Source: an uncultured Alphaproteobacteria bacterium (GTDB lineage Bacteria; Pseudomonadota; Alphaproteobacteria; Rhodobacterales; Rhodobacteraceae). Taken from it: a stretch of 64,000 nucleotides of DNA. The stretch covers positions 1 through 64,000 of the forward strand of contig CACESU010000002.1 of NCBI GenBank assembly GCA_902562285.1. Reading direction: 5' to 3'. The notes under the pieces are model-generated. The model was not told the DNA's origin. It was given only the letters and a program-made list of their open reading frames with translations, and did not search any database. Of the stretch, positions 43,735 through 53,289 are shown piece by piece. A program made the translations under genes and the position numbers. How positions within the stretch are numbered: the first letter of the stretch is position 1; every line of letters starts with the position of its first letter.

Positions 43735-44889
43735 TTAATTTATTCCCCTTGGTATTTTTTTTAATTCGTCATAAAAAGGTAAGCTTACGATTTTACAATC
43801 ATAAAAATTATTTTCTTTCCCTTTGATCGATAAGGTCTTTTCTACCCAATTGCTATTATGGTTAAACAATACGTAGCCAATGCCTTTATTAAGATATGGT
43901 GAAAAAGCTCCTACAGTTGTTCTACCAACTATTTTATTTTTATAATATATTTCAGAACCACCAAAAGGAATAAAATTTTCTGATGTTATCCCGAAAAGTT
44001 TTGTTTTTTTACTTGATTTAAGAAGACTGTCTCTACCAATAAAATAATCCTTAGATAGATCAATATATGCTCCTAGTCCAACTTCAAATGGATTATTAAA
44101 TCGATTCATATCTGTACCATAATCTAAAATACCAGCTTCTATTCTTCTAATTCCCATTGAATCTAAGCCTGCTGTTTTTATTTTATAAGCTTCCCCCTTT
44201 TTCATGATATAATCCCATAAACCAAGATGATCATCTTTAGGACCATTACTGTAAACTTCAAAGCCAAGTTCACCCGTCCAGCCTGTTCTAGATACTAAAA
44301 ACTTTTGGCCATTAAAATTTAGTATCTGACAGTTAAAATATTTAAAATTTTTAATGTTTAATTCGGGAACACATTCTTTTAAAACTTTAAGTGCTTTTGG
44401 ACCCTGTATTTGTACTACCCAAGATTTTGGATCCTTAATTTTTACTCTTAAGCCCTTAGAATGAGCTAATAACCATGTTTCAAAATCACCATCAGCATGA
44501 ATATACCAGAATTTTTTAGTAGTTAATCTAATCAGAACTCCATCCATCATAACTCCACCGTCATGGTTACAGGAAATTACATATCTGGCTCTATTTATTT
44601 TAAGATCATAAATATTTCTAGTGAATATATTTTCTAATAATATTAATGAGTCAGGCCCACTTATTTCCAGTGGTTTTTCAGGGACGTCATAAAGCATTAC
44701 ATTTTTTTTTAGATTCCAATATGAAGAAGTTGGATCTACTTCGGTGGATAATGGATAAAATCTCTTTGCAGAAATACCAAGAACAATTTTTTTAGTATAG
44801 TATTTATTAAGATATGGACTCAATTCAATACGTTTTGAACTTACAACAAATGGGTCATGTGAAGCTCCGTAATTTTTTTTCATAATCAT
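43735..44889 (-). CDS. GcvT-family folate-dependent protein (paralogue)
   Basis: 384 residues, same fold as the protein at 9406. Shared marks: VVQIQGPKALKVL, LVSRTGWTGELGFEVY, GLDSMGIRRIEAGI, FIGRDSLL and the C-terminal PFYDELKKIPRGI. The AAAGG site about 6 bases upstream supports the start at 44889. One-carbon transfer from a methylated compound to tetrahydrofolate is likely; the substrate is unknown. No GcvH/GcvP is nearby. Confidence 0.82.
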   Translation of the reverse strand: MIMKKNYGASHDPFVVSSKRIELSPYLNKYYTKKIVLGISAKRFYPLSTEVDPTSSYWNLKKNVMLYDVPEKPLEISGPDSLILLENIFTRNIYDLKINRARYVISCNHDGGVMMDGVLIRLTTKKFWYIHADGDFETWLLAHSKGLRVKIKDPKSWVVQIQGPKALKVLKECVPELNIKNFKYFNCQILNFNGQKFLVSRTGWTGELGFEVYSNGPKDDHLGLWDYIMKKGEAYKIKTAGLDSMGIRRIEAGILDYGTDMNRFNNPFEVGLGAYIDLSKDYFIGRDSLLKSSKKTKLFGITSENFIPFGGSEIYYKNKIVGRTTVGAFSPYLNKGIGYVLFNHNSNWVEKTLSIKGKENNFYDCKIVSLPFYDELKKIPRGIN

Positions 44890-45091
44890 TTACAACCTTT
44901 AAAAATGCTATTATTTCATAAATATTTAGTAATATATCAATTTAGATATTCGTTTTTTCTAGAAATGATAATAATTCAAAAACTCAAAATTCTGTTATAA
45001 ACAAAAGTTTAATGAGAAATTCATTTTATCTTAGATCACTTTATTGATAAGATTCTGTAAAATTGGTTGCAGAATTTCTGTTTAAAAAAAA

Positions 45092-46759
45092 TTAATTAGG
45101 TCCTCTTGCTAGTATTCGATTAGAAATAATTTGAGCTTGAATTTCAGCTGAGCCTTCAAAAATATTGAGAACTCTTGCATCACAAAGAATTCTGCTTATG
45201 TCATATTCTAGTGCATATCCATTACCACCGTGTATCTGTAAGGAATTATCTGCACATGACCAAGCAATTCTTGCACATAACAGCTTAGCCATGCCAGCCT
45301 CTAAATCACATCTAAATCCAAGATCTTTATTTTTTGCAGCAAAGTATGTTAATTGTCTTCCTAAAACAATTTCAATAATCATCATTGCTATTTTATTATA
45401 AACTCTTTCAAAATTAATAATGGATTTATTAAATTGTTTTCTATTAGAAGCATAAGACATGGCTAAATCGAGAGCATTTTGTGCAACACCTACTGCCCTG
45501 GCTGCAGTTTGGATTCTAGCACTCTCAAAAGTTTTCATTAGTTGTGAAAACCCATTGTTTTCATTTTCTCCTAAAAGACTAATCTTTTCTACTTCTAGAT
45601 TATCCAATCTTAATTCAAATTCTTTCATTCCTCTATACCCTAATACTTTAATCTCTGTTCCCGATATACTTTTATTAGGAAAAAAATCATCTTCTTTACC
45701 TTGATTTTTTGGGACAAGAAAAATAGACAAACCCTTATATTTCAATAAAATGTCAGGATTTGTCCTAGCTAAAATAATAAGGAGATTTGATCTAGATGCA
45801 TGAGTTATCCAAGTTTTGTTACCTGAAATTAAAAATTTACCATCATCTTTTTTTGCTTTAGTAGTTATAGATCCTAAATCCGATCCGCTATCTGGTTCAG
45901 TAAAACAAGCAGCTGGTATAGTTTCACCTTTAGAAATTTTGGGTAACCAAAAATTTTTTTGAGTTTCTGTTCCATCATTTAAAATTAACTCACTTGCTAT
46001 TTCTGTTCTAGTTGCCAAGCTACCAACACCAATATAGCCTCTTGCTAATTCTTCAGAAACAACACACATTGCAAGTTTATTTAATCCGAGTCCCCCATAT
46101 TTCTCTGGAATTGTCAAACCAAATACTCCAAATGTTGCTAAGTCGTCTATTATTTTTTGGGGTATAAGTTTGTCTTCAAGGTGCCATTTATTAGCATTAT
46201 TGTAAACATTTAAGGAGTTAAATTTTTGGAACTGTTCTCTAATTTGCTCATATTCAGTTTCCAATCCAGTATTTTCAAGTGTTATTATGTTATCTTTATT
46301 AATTGCTATTTTTACTAAACGTTCTTTTAGTTCATTAACATTGCAAAAATTAAAATTTTCACTAATTTTTAATTCATCATTTTTATTTATACTCTCAAAA
46401 TCAGTAATTTTAATAAATTCAGTTTGAGACATTGGTATGCCATTTAGAATTTGACTTATATATTCAATGAAAGAAATATCTAAGATTAATTGTTCAAATT
46501 CATTTAATTTATTTTTATTTGTTAACTCAATTCCCCATTTATTTATTTGCCTTAAGGCTTCTATATATGTAGCAATCCAGGCAAAACCGTGGACAAGATG
46601 CTGATTTCTTTCCTCCCATACCTTAAAACTATCCTGACTTAACTCTTTTTTTGCTACCAATTCTTTTTTTATTTTTTCGAATATATTTTCCAGACCTTTA
46701 ATAATATTGGAATATTTATTAGCAATAGAGTTTTTTGTATTATTTGTTTTATTTAACAT
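45092..46759 (-). CDS. mcd: Acyl-CoA dehydrogenase, methylsuccinyl-CoA-dehydrogenase-like
   Basis: 555 residues, about 160 longer than a typical acyl-CoA dehydrogenase at the N-terminus. That extension (HLVHGFAWIATYIEALRQIN, ILNGIPMSQTEFIKITDF) fits (2S)-methylsuccinyl-CoA dehydrogenase of the ethylmalonyl-CoA pathway. The catalytic part is canonical: ACFTEPDSGSDLGS (FAD), TWITHASRSN, and the C-terminal helical domain with QIHGGNGYALEYDISRI. It would hand electrons to the ETF encoded at 51.5-53.2 kb. The exact substrate is a strong suggestion, not proof. Confidence 0.75.
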   Translation of the reverse strand: MLNKTNNTKNSIANKYSNIIKGLENIFEKIKKELVAKKELSQDSFKVWEERNQHLVHGFAWIATYIEALRQINKWGIELTNKNKLNEFEQLILDISFIEYISQILNGIPMSQTEFIKITDFESINKNDELKISENFNFCNVNELKERLVKIAINKDNIITLENTGLETEYEQIREQFQKFNSLNVYNNANKWHLEDKLIPQKIIDDLATFGVFGLTIPEKYGGLGLNKLAMCVVSEELARGYIGVGSLATRTEIASELILNDGTETQKNFWLPKISKGETIPAACFTEPDSGSDLGSITTKAKKDDGKFLISGNKTWITHASRSNLLIILARTNPDILLKYKGLSIFLVPKNQGKEDDFFPNKSISGTEIKVLGYRGMKEFELRLDNLEVEKISLLGENENNGFSQLMKTFESARIQTAARAVGVAQNALDLAMSYASNRKQFNKSIINFERVYNKIAMMIIEIVLGRQLTYFAAKNKDLGFRCDLEAGMAKLLCARIAWSCADNSLQIHGGNGYALEYDISRILCDARVLNIFEGSAEIQAQIISNRILARGPN

Positions 46760-46802
46760 AATAGGTAATTATTTTATCAAAAATTGGGTATTTATTAATA
46801 TT

Positions 46803-47501
46803 TTAGACAAGAATCAAACTTTTGTTTTTATCATTATGCTTTTTAGAATTATTATTTAGACCTAAATAAATACCTTTTTTTTCTATATGTCTAGATGCAC
46901 TCCAGCATAATATGAGAGAGTCTACTAAGTCGTCAGGTTTTGCTTTTATATCATGTGATAATTGCTTCCTAAGTGAAATTGGATCAAATCCAAGGTTAGT
47001 TACAAGATTAAGTCTATCAAAAAATCCTAAAAGCCCACTTTTACCAAATTTTAAAAAATCTCCTTTTAACTCACGAAAACTACACTCAGGGTGACCTTCA
47101 TATAATACATATCCTTTTTCAATAAGTTTTTGAGACTCTTTTAATTTTTCATTAATCATCCACATTTGTTTAGATAATCCATGATTGGTTATTTCTTTAT
47201 TTAATTTATTTGCAGATGCATAATCATTTTGTAATGATGCTTTTTTGCATGGTGGGGCAAAAATTGAGTGGCGTCTTGGTCCAATAAATTCCCTAGCTTT
47301 TACATCACATTCCCGTATGTTTTTTTTTTCTTCAAGTCCTATTGGTATATCTACAATAATAAAGTTTCTTTCAGGAAGTTTTGATATTAGTTCATCAAGA
47401 GATTTTGAATAAAGACAAAAACAATTTTCAAAATCAAAAGGTTTGGAATAGCTTGCCAACCACCCATTACTACATCCGTCAATTCCTACTGCATACATCA
47501 T
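46803..47501 (-). CDS. DUF429 protein (predicted RNase-H-like nuclease)
   Basis: 232 residues. GIDGCSNGWLAS at the N-terminus, IIVDIPIGL, the GPRRHSIFAPPCKKAS segment and the C-terminal DDLVDSLILCWSA match DUF429, with acidic residues in RNase-H-fold positions. Substrate unknown. I start at 47501 because AAGGA lies 6 bases upstream of ATG-ATG; a start at 47513 would place this site inside the gene. It is 43 bases from the acyl-CoA dehydrogenase on the same strand. Confidence 0.82.
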   Translation of the reverse strand: MMYAVGIDGCSNGWLASYSKPFDFENCFCLYSKSLDELISKLPERNFIIVDIPIGLEEKKNIRECDVKAREFIGPRRHSIFAPPCKKASLQNDYASANKLNKEITNHGLSKQMWMINEKLKESQKLIEKGYVLYEGHPECSFRELKGDFLKFGKSGLLGFFDRLNLVTNLGFDPISLRKQLSHDIKAKPDDLVDSLILCWSASRHIEKKGIYLGLNNNSKKHNDKNKSLILV

Positions 47502-47675
47502 ATATTCCTTCAAATGTTGAAAAATTTCACATAGTTTTTTCTATTTTTATAAGTAAAGGATTTTTTTAGTATTAATTTTTAGATAAATTATGTATATACA
47601 TTCAAAACAATCCGAAAATAATATATAGCTTTTACGATATTTAAATATTTACACTTATATTTTAAAGTAAAATTT

Positions 47676-48869
47676 CTATTTTTGTTCAATTAAATTTTCA
47701 AGCTTTTTTAAAACTTTATCACTAACATCTTCTAAAGGGTATTCTGTTAATATAGCCTGTTTTATAGTATTTCTAGTAAATTCTAAATCAAATCTTTTAC
47801 CATTTTTATCCATACCTGTATTAACCAAAAAAACATTACAATTATGTTTTTTTATTTTTTTCATTAACATATCACTATATTCTTTTACTTTACGTGGCAT
47901 AAATGGAGAACCATAACATGGTGAAAATGTTCTTTTGATTTCATCAGTTCCAGCTTCTGTCCCTGGCATTTGACTTGTATAACCAGTTTCAAAGAAACGC
48001 TTTACAGTATTTCCACTTATTCTACTAATAGCAGGAAAAACACCCTCAGCATCCATAGTTAGAAAAAATATATTATTAGCATGATCAAAATTACTACGTT
48101 TATGATAAGCATTTTCTACACAAGTTATAGGATAACTTAATCTTGCATTTAATGCCTTAGGATTTTCTTCTACAAGAGTATTACGTTTTTTGGCTGTTGC
48201 TACTGCATCAAAAATTGTTCTATGAGTATCAGGTGTAAGCCCTTCACTTTTTGCATAACAACCAGTCTCTATCATTCTTATGCCCATGCTTGTCCATGCT
48301 ACTTCGTCATCACTTATAAGTTTATAATCTGGATCACTACTTAATGTTGTTTTACCTGTACCACTTAACCCAAACATTAAGTTAGTAGTCCCGCCATATG
48401 TAAATGCACCACAATGCATGGGAAGTATTTTGTACTTTGGTAGTTCAAAACTAACAATACCAAATACGCCCTTTTTGATTTCACCAAGAAAGGTCGTCCC
48501 ACCTATTAACAATGTTTTTTCATCCAAGTGAATAAATATCTTTGGATCCATTTTGATTTCAGTATTGTGATATATAGTCCAATCTCCTACTTGGTCTTCA
48601 GCTGTAACTTTAAACATATTCCAAACAAATTGCTTATGACGCTCATCATTGGTATGTAATGTAAAATTAGTCCCTACTGTTTCAAAATTCATAGGGGATA
48701 AATATTTTTGACTTTTTAATATTTTTAAAAATTCTTTATAATCTTTTTCCTTACCAATTTTATTATATTTTGGTCTCGTTAGATCTAAAGCTTTGGTTTG
48801 CCTTCCAAAGAAAAATTTATTATCTGGACTGCGTCCTGTTGGATTTGTAGTTATACTTATATTAGCCAT
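47676..48869 (-). CDS. Short, divergent ATP-type PEP carboxykinase homologue
   Basis: 397 residues, against about 530 in PckA. N-terminal TGRSPDNKF, GEIKKGVF (metal-binding Lys132/133), His152 in PMHCGAF, P-loop GLSGTGKTTLS (167-177) and ISDDEVAW keep the expected catalytic residues, as does the Arg in NARLSYP. But DDEHGW is DDEVAW, and MDAEGVFPAISRI and FSPCYGSPFMP replace the standard forms; some 130 residues of the usual N-terminal and C-terminal parts are absent. It sits upstream of the divergently oriented hprK-rapZ-ptsH, the position of pckA in other alphaproteobacteria. A functional compact PEPCK or another kinase-like role is possible. Confidence 0.7.
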   Translation of the reverse strand: MANISITTNPTGRSPDNKFFFGRQTKALDLTRPKYNKIGKEKDYKEFLKILKSQKYLSPMNFETVGTNFTLHTNDERHKQFVWNMFKVTAEDQVGDWTIYHNTEIKMDPKIFIHLDEKTLLIGGTTFLGEIKKGVFGIVSFELPKYKILPMHCGAFTYGGTTNLMFGLSGTGKTTLSSDPDYKLISDDEVAWTSMGIRMIETGCYAKSEGLTPDTHRTIFDAVATAKKRNTLVEENPKALNARLSYPITCVENAYHKRSNFDHANNIFFLTMDAEGVFPAISRISGNTVKRFFETGYTSQMPGTEAGTDEIKRTFSPCYGSPFMPRKVKEYSDMLMKKIKKHNCNVFLVNTGMDKNGKRFDLEFTRNTIKQAILTEYPLEDVSDKVLKKLENLIEQK

Positions 48870-48998
48870 AGTAATCCTTATTCGTTACGATCTAAATTTC
48901 CTATAATCAAATTAATTTTAATTAAATTAAATTATTTTTTAAAATAATTTATTATTGTAACATTGAATAATGAATAAATTTTTAAGTCAATAATTAGC

Positions 48999-49442
48999 AT
49001 GAAGATATCTAAAGATAATAGTAAAATAATACATGCCTCAAGTGTTGATATTAATGGAAAGGGAGTCGTTATACTTGGAAAGTCTGGTGCTGGTAAAAGT
49101 AATTTAGCAATAAAACTTATATCAATGGGGGCAAAATTAATTTCTGATGATCAAACCCACTTCAAGTTAAAAGAAAATAAAATTATAATAAGCAAACCTG
49201 AAACTACCCCAAATTTTATTGAGGCACGAGGTATTGGATTAATCGAGGTTCCTTTTGTGGTTTCAGCTAAATTATTTTGCTTTGTAAAGATTACTAATCT
49301 AGAATTAAAACGTTTACCAAATGCAAAAAAGAAATATTGCTTTGGAAAAAAAATAAAAATGATGGAATTTAATCCTTTTTATAATAATGAAAGCGCTCTT
49401 TTCATGAGCTTAAGATATGGAGTAAAACACAATACTATTTAA
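48999..49442 (+). CDS. hprK: HPr kinase/phosphorylase, C-terminal-domain form
   Basis: 147 residues, the short alphaproteobacterial form that lacks the N-terminal domain. P-loop GKSGAGKS (27-34) and the ARGIGLIEV signature of HprK are present. It phosphorylates and dephosphorylates a serine on HPr to couple PTS-Ntr signalling to energy state. Nine bases separate it from rapZ, and its target ptsH follows rapZ. Confidence 0.92.
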   Translation: MKISKDNSKIIHASSVDINGKGVVILGKSGAGKSNLAIKLISMGAKLISDDQTHFKLKENKIIISKPETTPNFIEARGIGLIEVPFVVSAKLFCFVKITNLELKRLPNAKKKYCFGKKIKMMEFNPFYNNESALFMSLRYGVKHNTI

Positions 49443-49451
49443 GGTAATTTC

Positions 49452-50306
49452 TTGGAAACTGATCATTATAACCAATTAATCATTATCACTGGTGCATCTG
49501 GAGCAGGTAGGACTACTGCAATAAATGTTTTTGAAGATGTTGGTTTTGAATCAGTAGATAACATACCAATATCCATGATAGATAGCTTAGTTTTGAGTAA
49601 AACGAGAAATAAAAACTTAGCATTAGGGGTAGATATAAGAACAAGAGAATTTTCTCCTGAAAACTTAAGAAAACTTTCTTCAAAATATAAAAAAATGATA
49701 GTAAAAATAATCTTTTTAGATTGTGATTCAAATAAACTTTTAAAAAGGTTTAATGAAACTCGTAGGAGTCATCCTTTGTCTGGAGTTAAATCTTTATCAG
49801 AGGCATTAGTTGAAGAAATGGAGTATCTGAAACCTATAAAAGAGTTTGCAAACATCATTATTGATACAACTGATTATAGTCCTAAAGACCTCAGAGAAGA
49901 ATTATTAAGTAATTTATCAATTACTAAAATAAAAAAATTTAGCGTTTTATTAGAGTCATTTTCTTATAAAAACGGGTTACCTAGAAATTTTGATATGATA
50001 TTTGACTGTAGGTTTTTGAAAAATCCATACTGGGTTTCACATTTAAAAGAATTAGATGGTCGTAATAAAAAAGTACAAGATTTTGTATGTAGTTCAAGTG
50101 AATTTAAAACATTCTTTTCAAAAGTATTTTCTTTGATTAATTTTTTGATTCCTCAAGTTCAAAAAGAGGGGAAAAGTCAGTTTTCAATTGGATTTGGCTG
50201 TACAGGAGGTCAACATCGTTCAGTAGTTTTTGTTAATAAGTTAAGGAAAAAATTAAATAGTGATGGCCATAATGTCCTCTCTAATCACAGAGACCTTCCA
50301 AATTAA
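49452..50306 (+). CDS. rapZ: RNase adapter RapZ (YvcJ family)
   Basis: 284 residues with a TTG start; AAGG stands about 8 bases upstream. P-loop GASGAGRT (14-21), VGFESVDNIP and the C-terminal FGCTGGQHRSV are the family marks. The P-loop Lys is Arg, as is usual in the alphaproteobacterial branch. In other bacteria it binds GlmZ RNA or GTP and links amino-sugar status; the role here is inferred. It lies between hprK and ptsH. Confidence 0.92.
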   Translation: METDHYNQLIIITGASGAGRTTAINVFEDVGFESVDNIPISMIDSLVLSKTRNKNLALGVDIRTREFSPENLRKLSSKYKKMIVKIIFLDCDSNKLLKRFNETRRSHPLSGVKSLSEALVEEMEYLKPIKEFANIIIDTTDYSPKDLREELLSNLSITKIKKFSVLLESFSYKNGLPRNFDMIFDCRFLKNPYWVSHLKELDGRNKKVQDFVCSSSEFKTFFSKVFSLINFLIPQVQKEGKSQFSIGFGCTGGQHRSVVFVNKLRKKLNSDGHNVLSNHRDLPN

Positions 50307-50333
50307 ATTATGTAAATTTTAAAGGTAAAAAAG

Positions 50334-50606
50334 ATTACTACAAAATTTAAATTAAAAATTATAAATGAAAGAGGTCTACATGCTAGAGCGTCTGCAAAAT
50401 TTGCATCTTTAGTGGACAGCTATCAATCCTTTGTAGAAGTTTCCAAAGATAATTTGGTAGTTCCCGGAAATTCGATAATGGGTTTACTTACTTTAGCCGC
50501 AGAAAAGGGATCGGTAATATCTATAAAAATTACAGGAGAAGATGAAAAAAACTTAGAAGAAAAACTAAAAATATTAGTCAATACTTACTTTGGTGAGGGT
50601 AAATAA
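50334..50606 (+). CDS. ptsH: Phosphocarrier protein HPr, apparent ATT start
   Basis: 90 residues. Phospho-His16 is in NERGLHARASAKFASL and the HprK-target Ser47 is in GNSIMGLL, both strictly canonical. Translation of the whole HPr fold requires a start upstream of 50370, but no in-frame ATG, GTG or TTG exists back to the stop at 50313-50315. The best start is ATT at 50334, 8 bases after AAAGG (50321-50325), giving I-TTKFKLKIINERG and normal family length. The GTG at 50412 would remove the phosphorylated His. It is the last gene of hprK-rapZ-ptsH; the EIIA gene often found here is absent. Confidence 0.88.
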   Translation: MTTKFKLKIINERGLHARASAKFASLVDSYQSFVEVSKDNLVVPGNSIMGLLTLAAEKGSVISIKITGEDEKNLEEKLKILVNTYFGEGK

Positions 50607-50613
50607 TTTTGAT

Positions 50614-51495
50614 CTATCTTGTCGGGACTGGTTTTTCTTCTTTGTAATTATAAAAACCAATTTTATTTTTTCTTCCCAACCAATTTGCTTCTACGTACTT
50701 AACAAGTAATGGACATGGACGATATTTAGTATCAGCCAAACCGTCATGAAGAGTGTTCATTATAGCTAAGCAAGTATCAAGACCAATAAAATCTGCAAGT
50801 TCCAAAGGTCCCATAGGATGATTAGCACCTAAACGCATAGAATTATCTATACTTTCAACAGTTCCTACACCTTCATAAAGTGCATAAATTCCTTCATTTA
50901 TCATCGGCATGAGTATTCTATTTACAATGAAGGCGGGAAAATCTTCAGAATTAGTAGAGATTTTTCCGATTTTTTTTACTAGATCTTTTAAGCAATTTGT
51001 AGTCTCTTCATTTGTCGCTATACCTCTCACTAATTCTACTAACTGCATAACTGGTGCAGGTTTCATAAAATGACAACCCATAAATTTCTCTGGTCGATCT
51101 GTTCTAGCCGCTAACCTTGTTATAGAAATTGATGAGGTATTGGATGTGAGTATTGTATGGGGTTGGAGGTGAGGTATTAAACACTTAAATATTTCATGCT
51201 TAATTTTTTCATCTTCTGTTGCGGCCTCGATTATTAGATCACACTTGCCAAGCTGAGAAATATCAAATTCTGGCTTGATTTTTTTAACTGAGGAAATACC
51301 AACACTTTCTTGTAATCTACCTTTATTAATTGCTTTTTTTAAGTTTTCTTTGATTAATTCAGAAGAATTTGACAAAGCTATTTTATTACTGTCGTTTATC
51401 AACACATCAAAACCAGAGGTGGCAAAAACTTGTGCAATACCAAGCCCCATTTGTCCTGCTCCTACTACACCTATAAGTTTGATATTATTAGTCAT
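50614..51495 (-). CDS. hbd: 3-hydroxybutyryl-CoA dehydrogenase
   Basis: 293 residues. NAD motif VVGAGQMGLGIAQVFATSG, then IIEAATEDEKIK, ILTSNTSSISI, the catalytic His in MGCHFMKPAP and the ANHPMGPLELADFIGLD end region. It interconverts acetoacetyl-CoA and 3-hydroxybutyryl-CoA. Last gene of a five-gene minus-strand unit with ETF, cobalamin adenosyltransferase and a HIG1 protein. Gap of 18 bases to etfA. Confidence 0.93.
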   Translation of the reverse strand: MTNNIKLIGVVGAGQMGLGIAQVFATSGFDVLINDSNKIALSNSSELIKENLKKAINKGRLQESVGISSVKKIKPEFDISQLGKCDLIIEAATEDEKIKHEIFKCLIPHLQPHTILTSNTSSISITRLAARTDRPEKFMGCHFMKPAPVMQLVELVRGIATNEETTNCLKDLVKKIGKISTNSEDFPAFIVNRILMPMINEGIYALYEGVGTVESIDNSMRLGANHPMGPLELADFIGLDTCLAIMNTLHDGLADTKYRPCPLLVKYVEANWLGRKNKIGFYNYKEEKPVPTR

Positions 51496-51513
51496 TGAAA
51501 TATAATGTTAAAT

Positions 51514-52443
51514 TTAAATTTTATTGGTTAATTCGGGAACAATATTAAATAAATCACCGACTAAACCAAAATCTGCAACTTGAAAAATAGGGGCTTCTTC
51601 ATCTTTATTTATAGCTACTATAACTTTACTATCTTTCATTCCTGCTAAATGTTGTATAGCTCCTGATATTCCTACTGCAACATAAAGCTCTGGTGCAACC
51701 ACTTTTCCAGTTTGACCTACTTGCCAGTCATTAGGTGCAAAACCTGAGTCCACAGCAGCCCTGGAAGCTCCTACAGCTGCACCAAGCTTACCTGCCAATT
51801 TTTCAACTATCTCAAAATTTTCTTCACTTCCTATACCTCTTCCTCCAGAAACTACTATTTTTGCGGAAGTTAGTTCAGGTCTATCATTTTCTTGGATTTT
51901 ATCTTCTATCCAAGTAGACATTTTATTTTCAGAAATTAAGCAGCTTGTATTTAAAACCGAGGCACTGTTTGAAAGATCTGGTACCTCGAAATTAGCAGTT
52001 CTTATGCTAAGAATTTTTTTCTTATCATTACTCTTTACAGTTTGAAGCGCATTTCCTGCATATATAGGTCTTTCAAAAGTGTCTGTACTTATAATTCTTG
52101 ATATGTCTGTTATTACCATTACATCAATTAATGCAGCTACCCTAGGTAATATATTTTTTCCGAATGCACTAGCAGCAGAAGCAATGAAATCATAATCCTT
52201 TGATAATTCAACTATAAGGGCAGACATAGGTTCTGCTAAACCGTTTTTAAAAAGGGAATTACTTACATTAAGAACTTTATTTACTCCTTTGATTTTAGAT
52301 GCCTCATTTGAAGCACTTGCTGCATCTTCACAAGCACATAGTACAGTAACATCTCCTAAACTACTTACTGCATTTACAGTTTTCCCAGTTAGGTCCAGAG
52401 AAAGGTCATTGTTTACGATATCAGCAATTACTAAAACACTCAT
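51514..52443 (-). CDS. etfA: Electron transfer flavoprotein alpha subunit
   Basis: 309 residues. The FAD-binding C-terminal domain is clear: VVSGGRGIGSEENFEIVEKL, GAAVGASRAAVDSGF, QVGQTGKVVAPELYVAVGIS, and IVAINKDEEAPIF. It accepts electrons from acyl-CoA dehydrogenases together with EtfB and passes them to ETF-quinone oxidoreductase. Starts 1 base after etfB. Confidence 0.95.
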   Translation of the reverse strand: MSVLVIADIVNNDLSLDLTGKTVNAVSSLGDVTVLCACEDAASASNEASKIKGVNKVLNVSNSLFKNGLAEPMSALIVELSKDYDFIASAASAFGKNILPRVAALIDVMVITDISRIISTDTFERPIYAGNALQTVKSNDKKKILSIRTANFEVPDLSNSASVLNTSCLISENKMSTWIEDKIQENDRPELTSAKIVVSGGRGIGSEENFEIVEKLAGKLGAAVGASRAAVDSGFAPNDWQVGQTGKVVAPELYVAVGISGAIQHLAGMKDSKVIVAINKDEEAPIFQVADFGLVGDLFNIVPELTNKI

Positions 52444-52444
52444 T

Positions 52445-53206
52445 TTAAATTACTCCTACTTCGTTTTTAAGTTTTTCTACAAGCTCATCTACAGAAGAAA
52501 CTTTAATTCCGGATGGCCTTTCAGGTGGTTCTTTGGTTTCTAAAATCTCCAACCTATTTTTAATTTGAATATTAAAATCTTTAGGGGTTTTTTGCTCTAA
52601 AGGTTTTCTTTTAGCTTTCATTATGTTAGGAAGACTTGCATATCTTGGTTCATTAAGTCTTAAATCTACAGAGATTACTGCAGGTAAAGATACTTCAATT
52701 ACTTGTAAACCACCATCTACTTCTCTAGTGACAGTCGCTTTATTTGTATTAAATTCTATTTTTGATGCATAAGTAGCTTGAGATGTACCCATGAGTGCTG
52801 AAAGCATTTGTCCAGTCGCATTCATATCGTTATCAATAGCTTGCTTTCCACATAAAACTAAATCAACTTTTTCCTCAACTACTATAGCATGTAAAATTTT
52901 TGCTACGTCTAACGGTTCGATATCATAATTTACATCATTAGTTGCAATGATCAAAATAGCTCTATCAGCACCCATAGCTAAAGCAGTTCTTAAAGTTTCT
53001 TGAGATTGCTCTGGCCCAATTGATACGGCAATTATTTCTTCAGCACTATTAGCTTCTTTAATTCTTATAGCTTCTTCCAGTGCTATTTCATCAAAAGGGT
53101 TCATTGACATTTTGATGTTTGATAAATCTACACCACTGCCATCAGGTTTAACTCTAACTTTTACATTGTAGTCTATAACCCTTTTAACTGGAACCAAAAT
53201 TTTCAT
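52445..53206 (-). CDS. etfB: Electron transfer flavoprotein beta subunit
   Basis: 253 residues. [20 protein letters not shown] at the N-terminus and the ETF beta signature [20 protein letters not shown] are diagnostic, as is [17 protein letters not shown]. It binds AMP and docks dehydrogenases. Same operon as etfA. Confidence 0.95.
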   Translation of the reverse strand: MKILVPVKRVIDYNVKVRVKPDGSGVDLSNIKMSMNPFDEIALEEAIRIKEANSAEEIIAVSIGPEQSQETLRTALAMGADRAILIIATNDVNYDIEPLDVAKILHAIVVEEKVDLVLCGKQAIDNDMNATGQMLSALMGTSQATYASKIEFNTNKATVTREVDGGLQVIEVSLPAVISVDLRLNEPRYASLPNIMKAKRKPLEQKTPKDFNIQIKNRLEILETKEPPERPSGIKVSSVDELVEKLKNEVGVI

Positions 53207-53289
53207 TTATTCCCTCATTTTTTAAATACATAATCTTCATTAATTCATAAAAAAAAATTTAATTAAACACTAATTATTGTCGCACATTT

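Noticed and set aside
49491-49515. Arg in place of the P-loop Lys of RapZ as a defect
   Set aside because: G-R-T/S is, to my knowledge, usual in alphaproteobacterial RapZ, so it is not an anomaly.
50412-50606. GTG at 50412 as start of HPr
   Set aside because: It would delete the phosphorylated His and a quarter of the fold.
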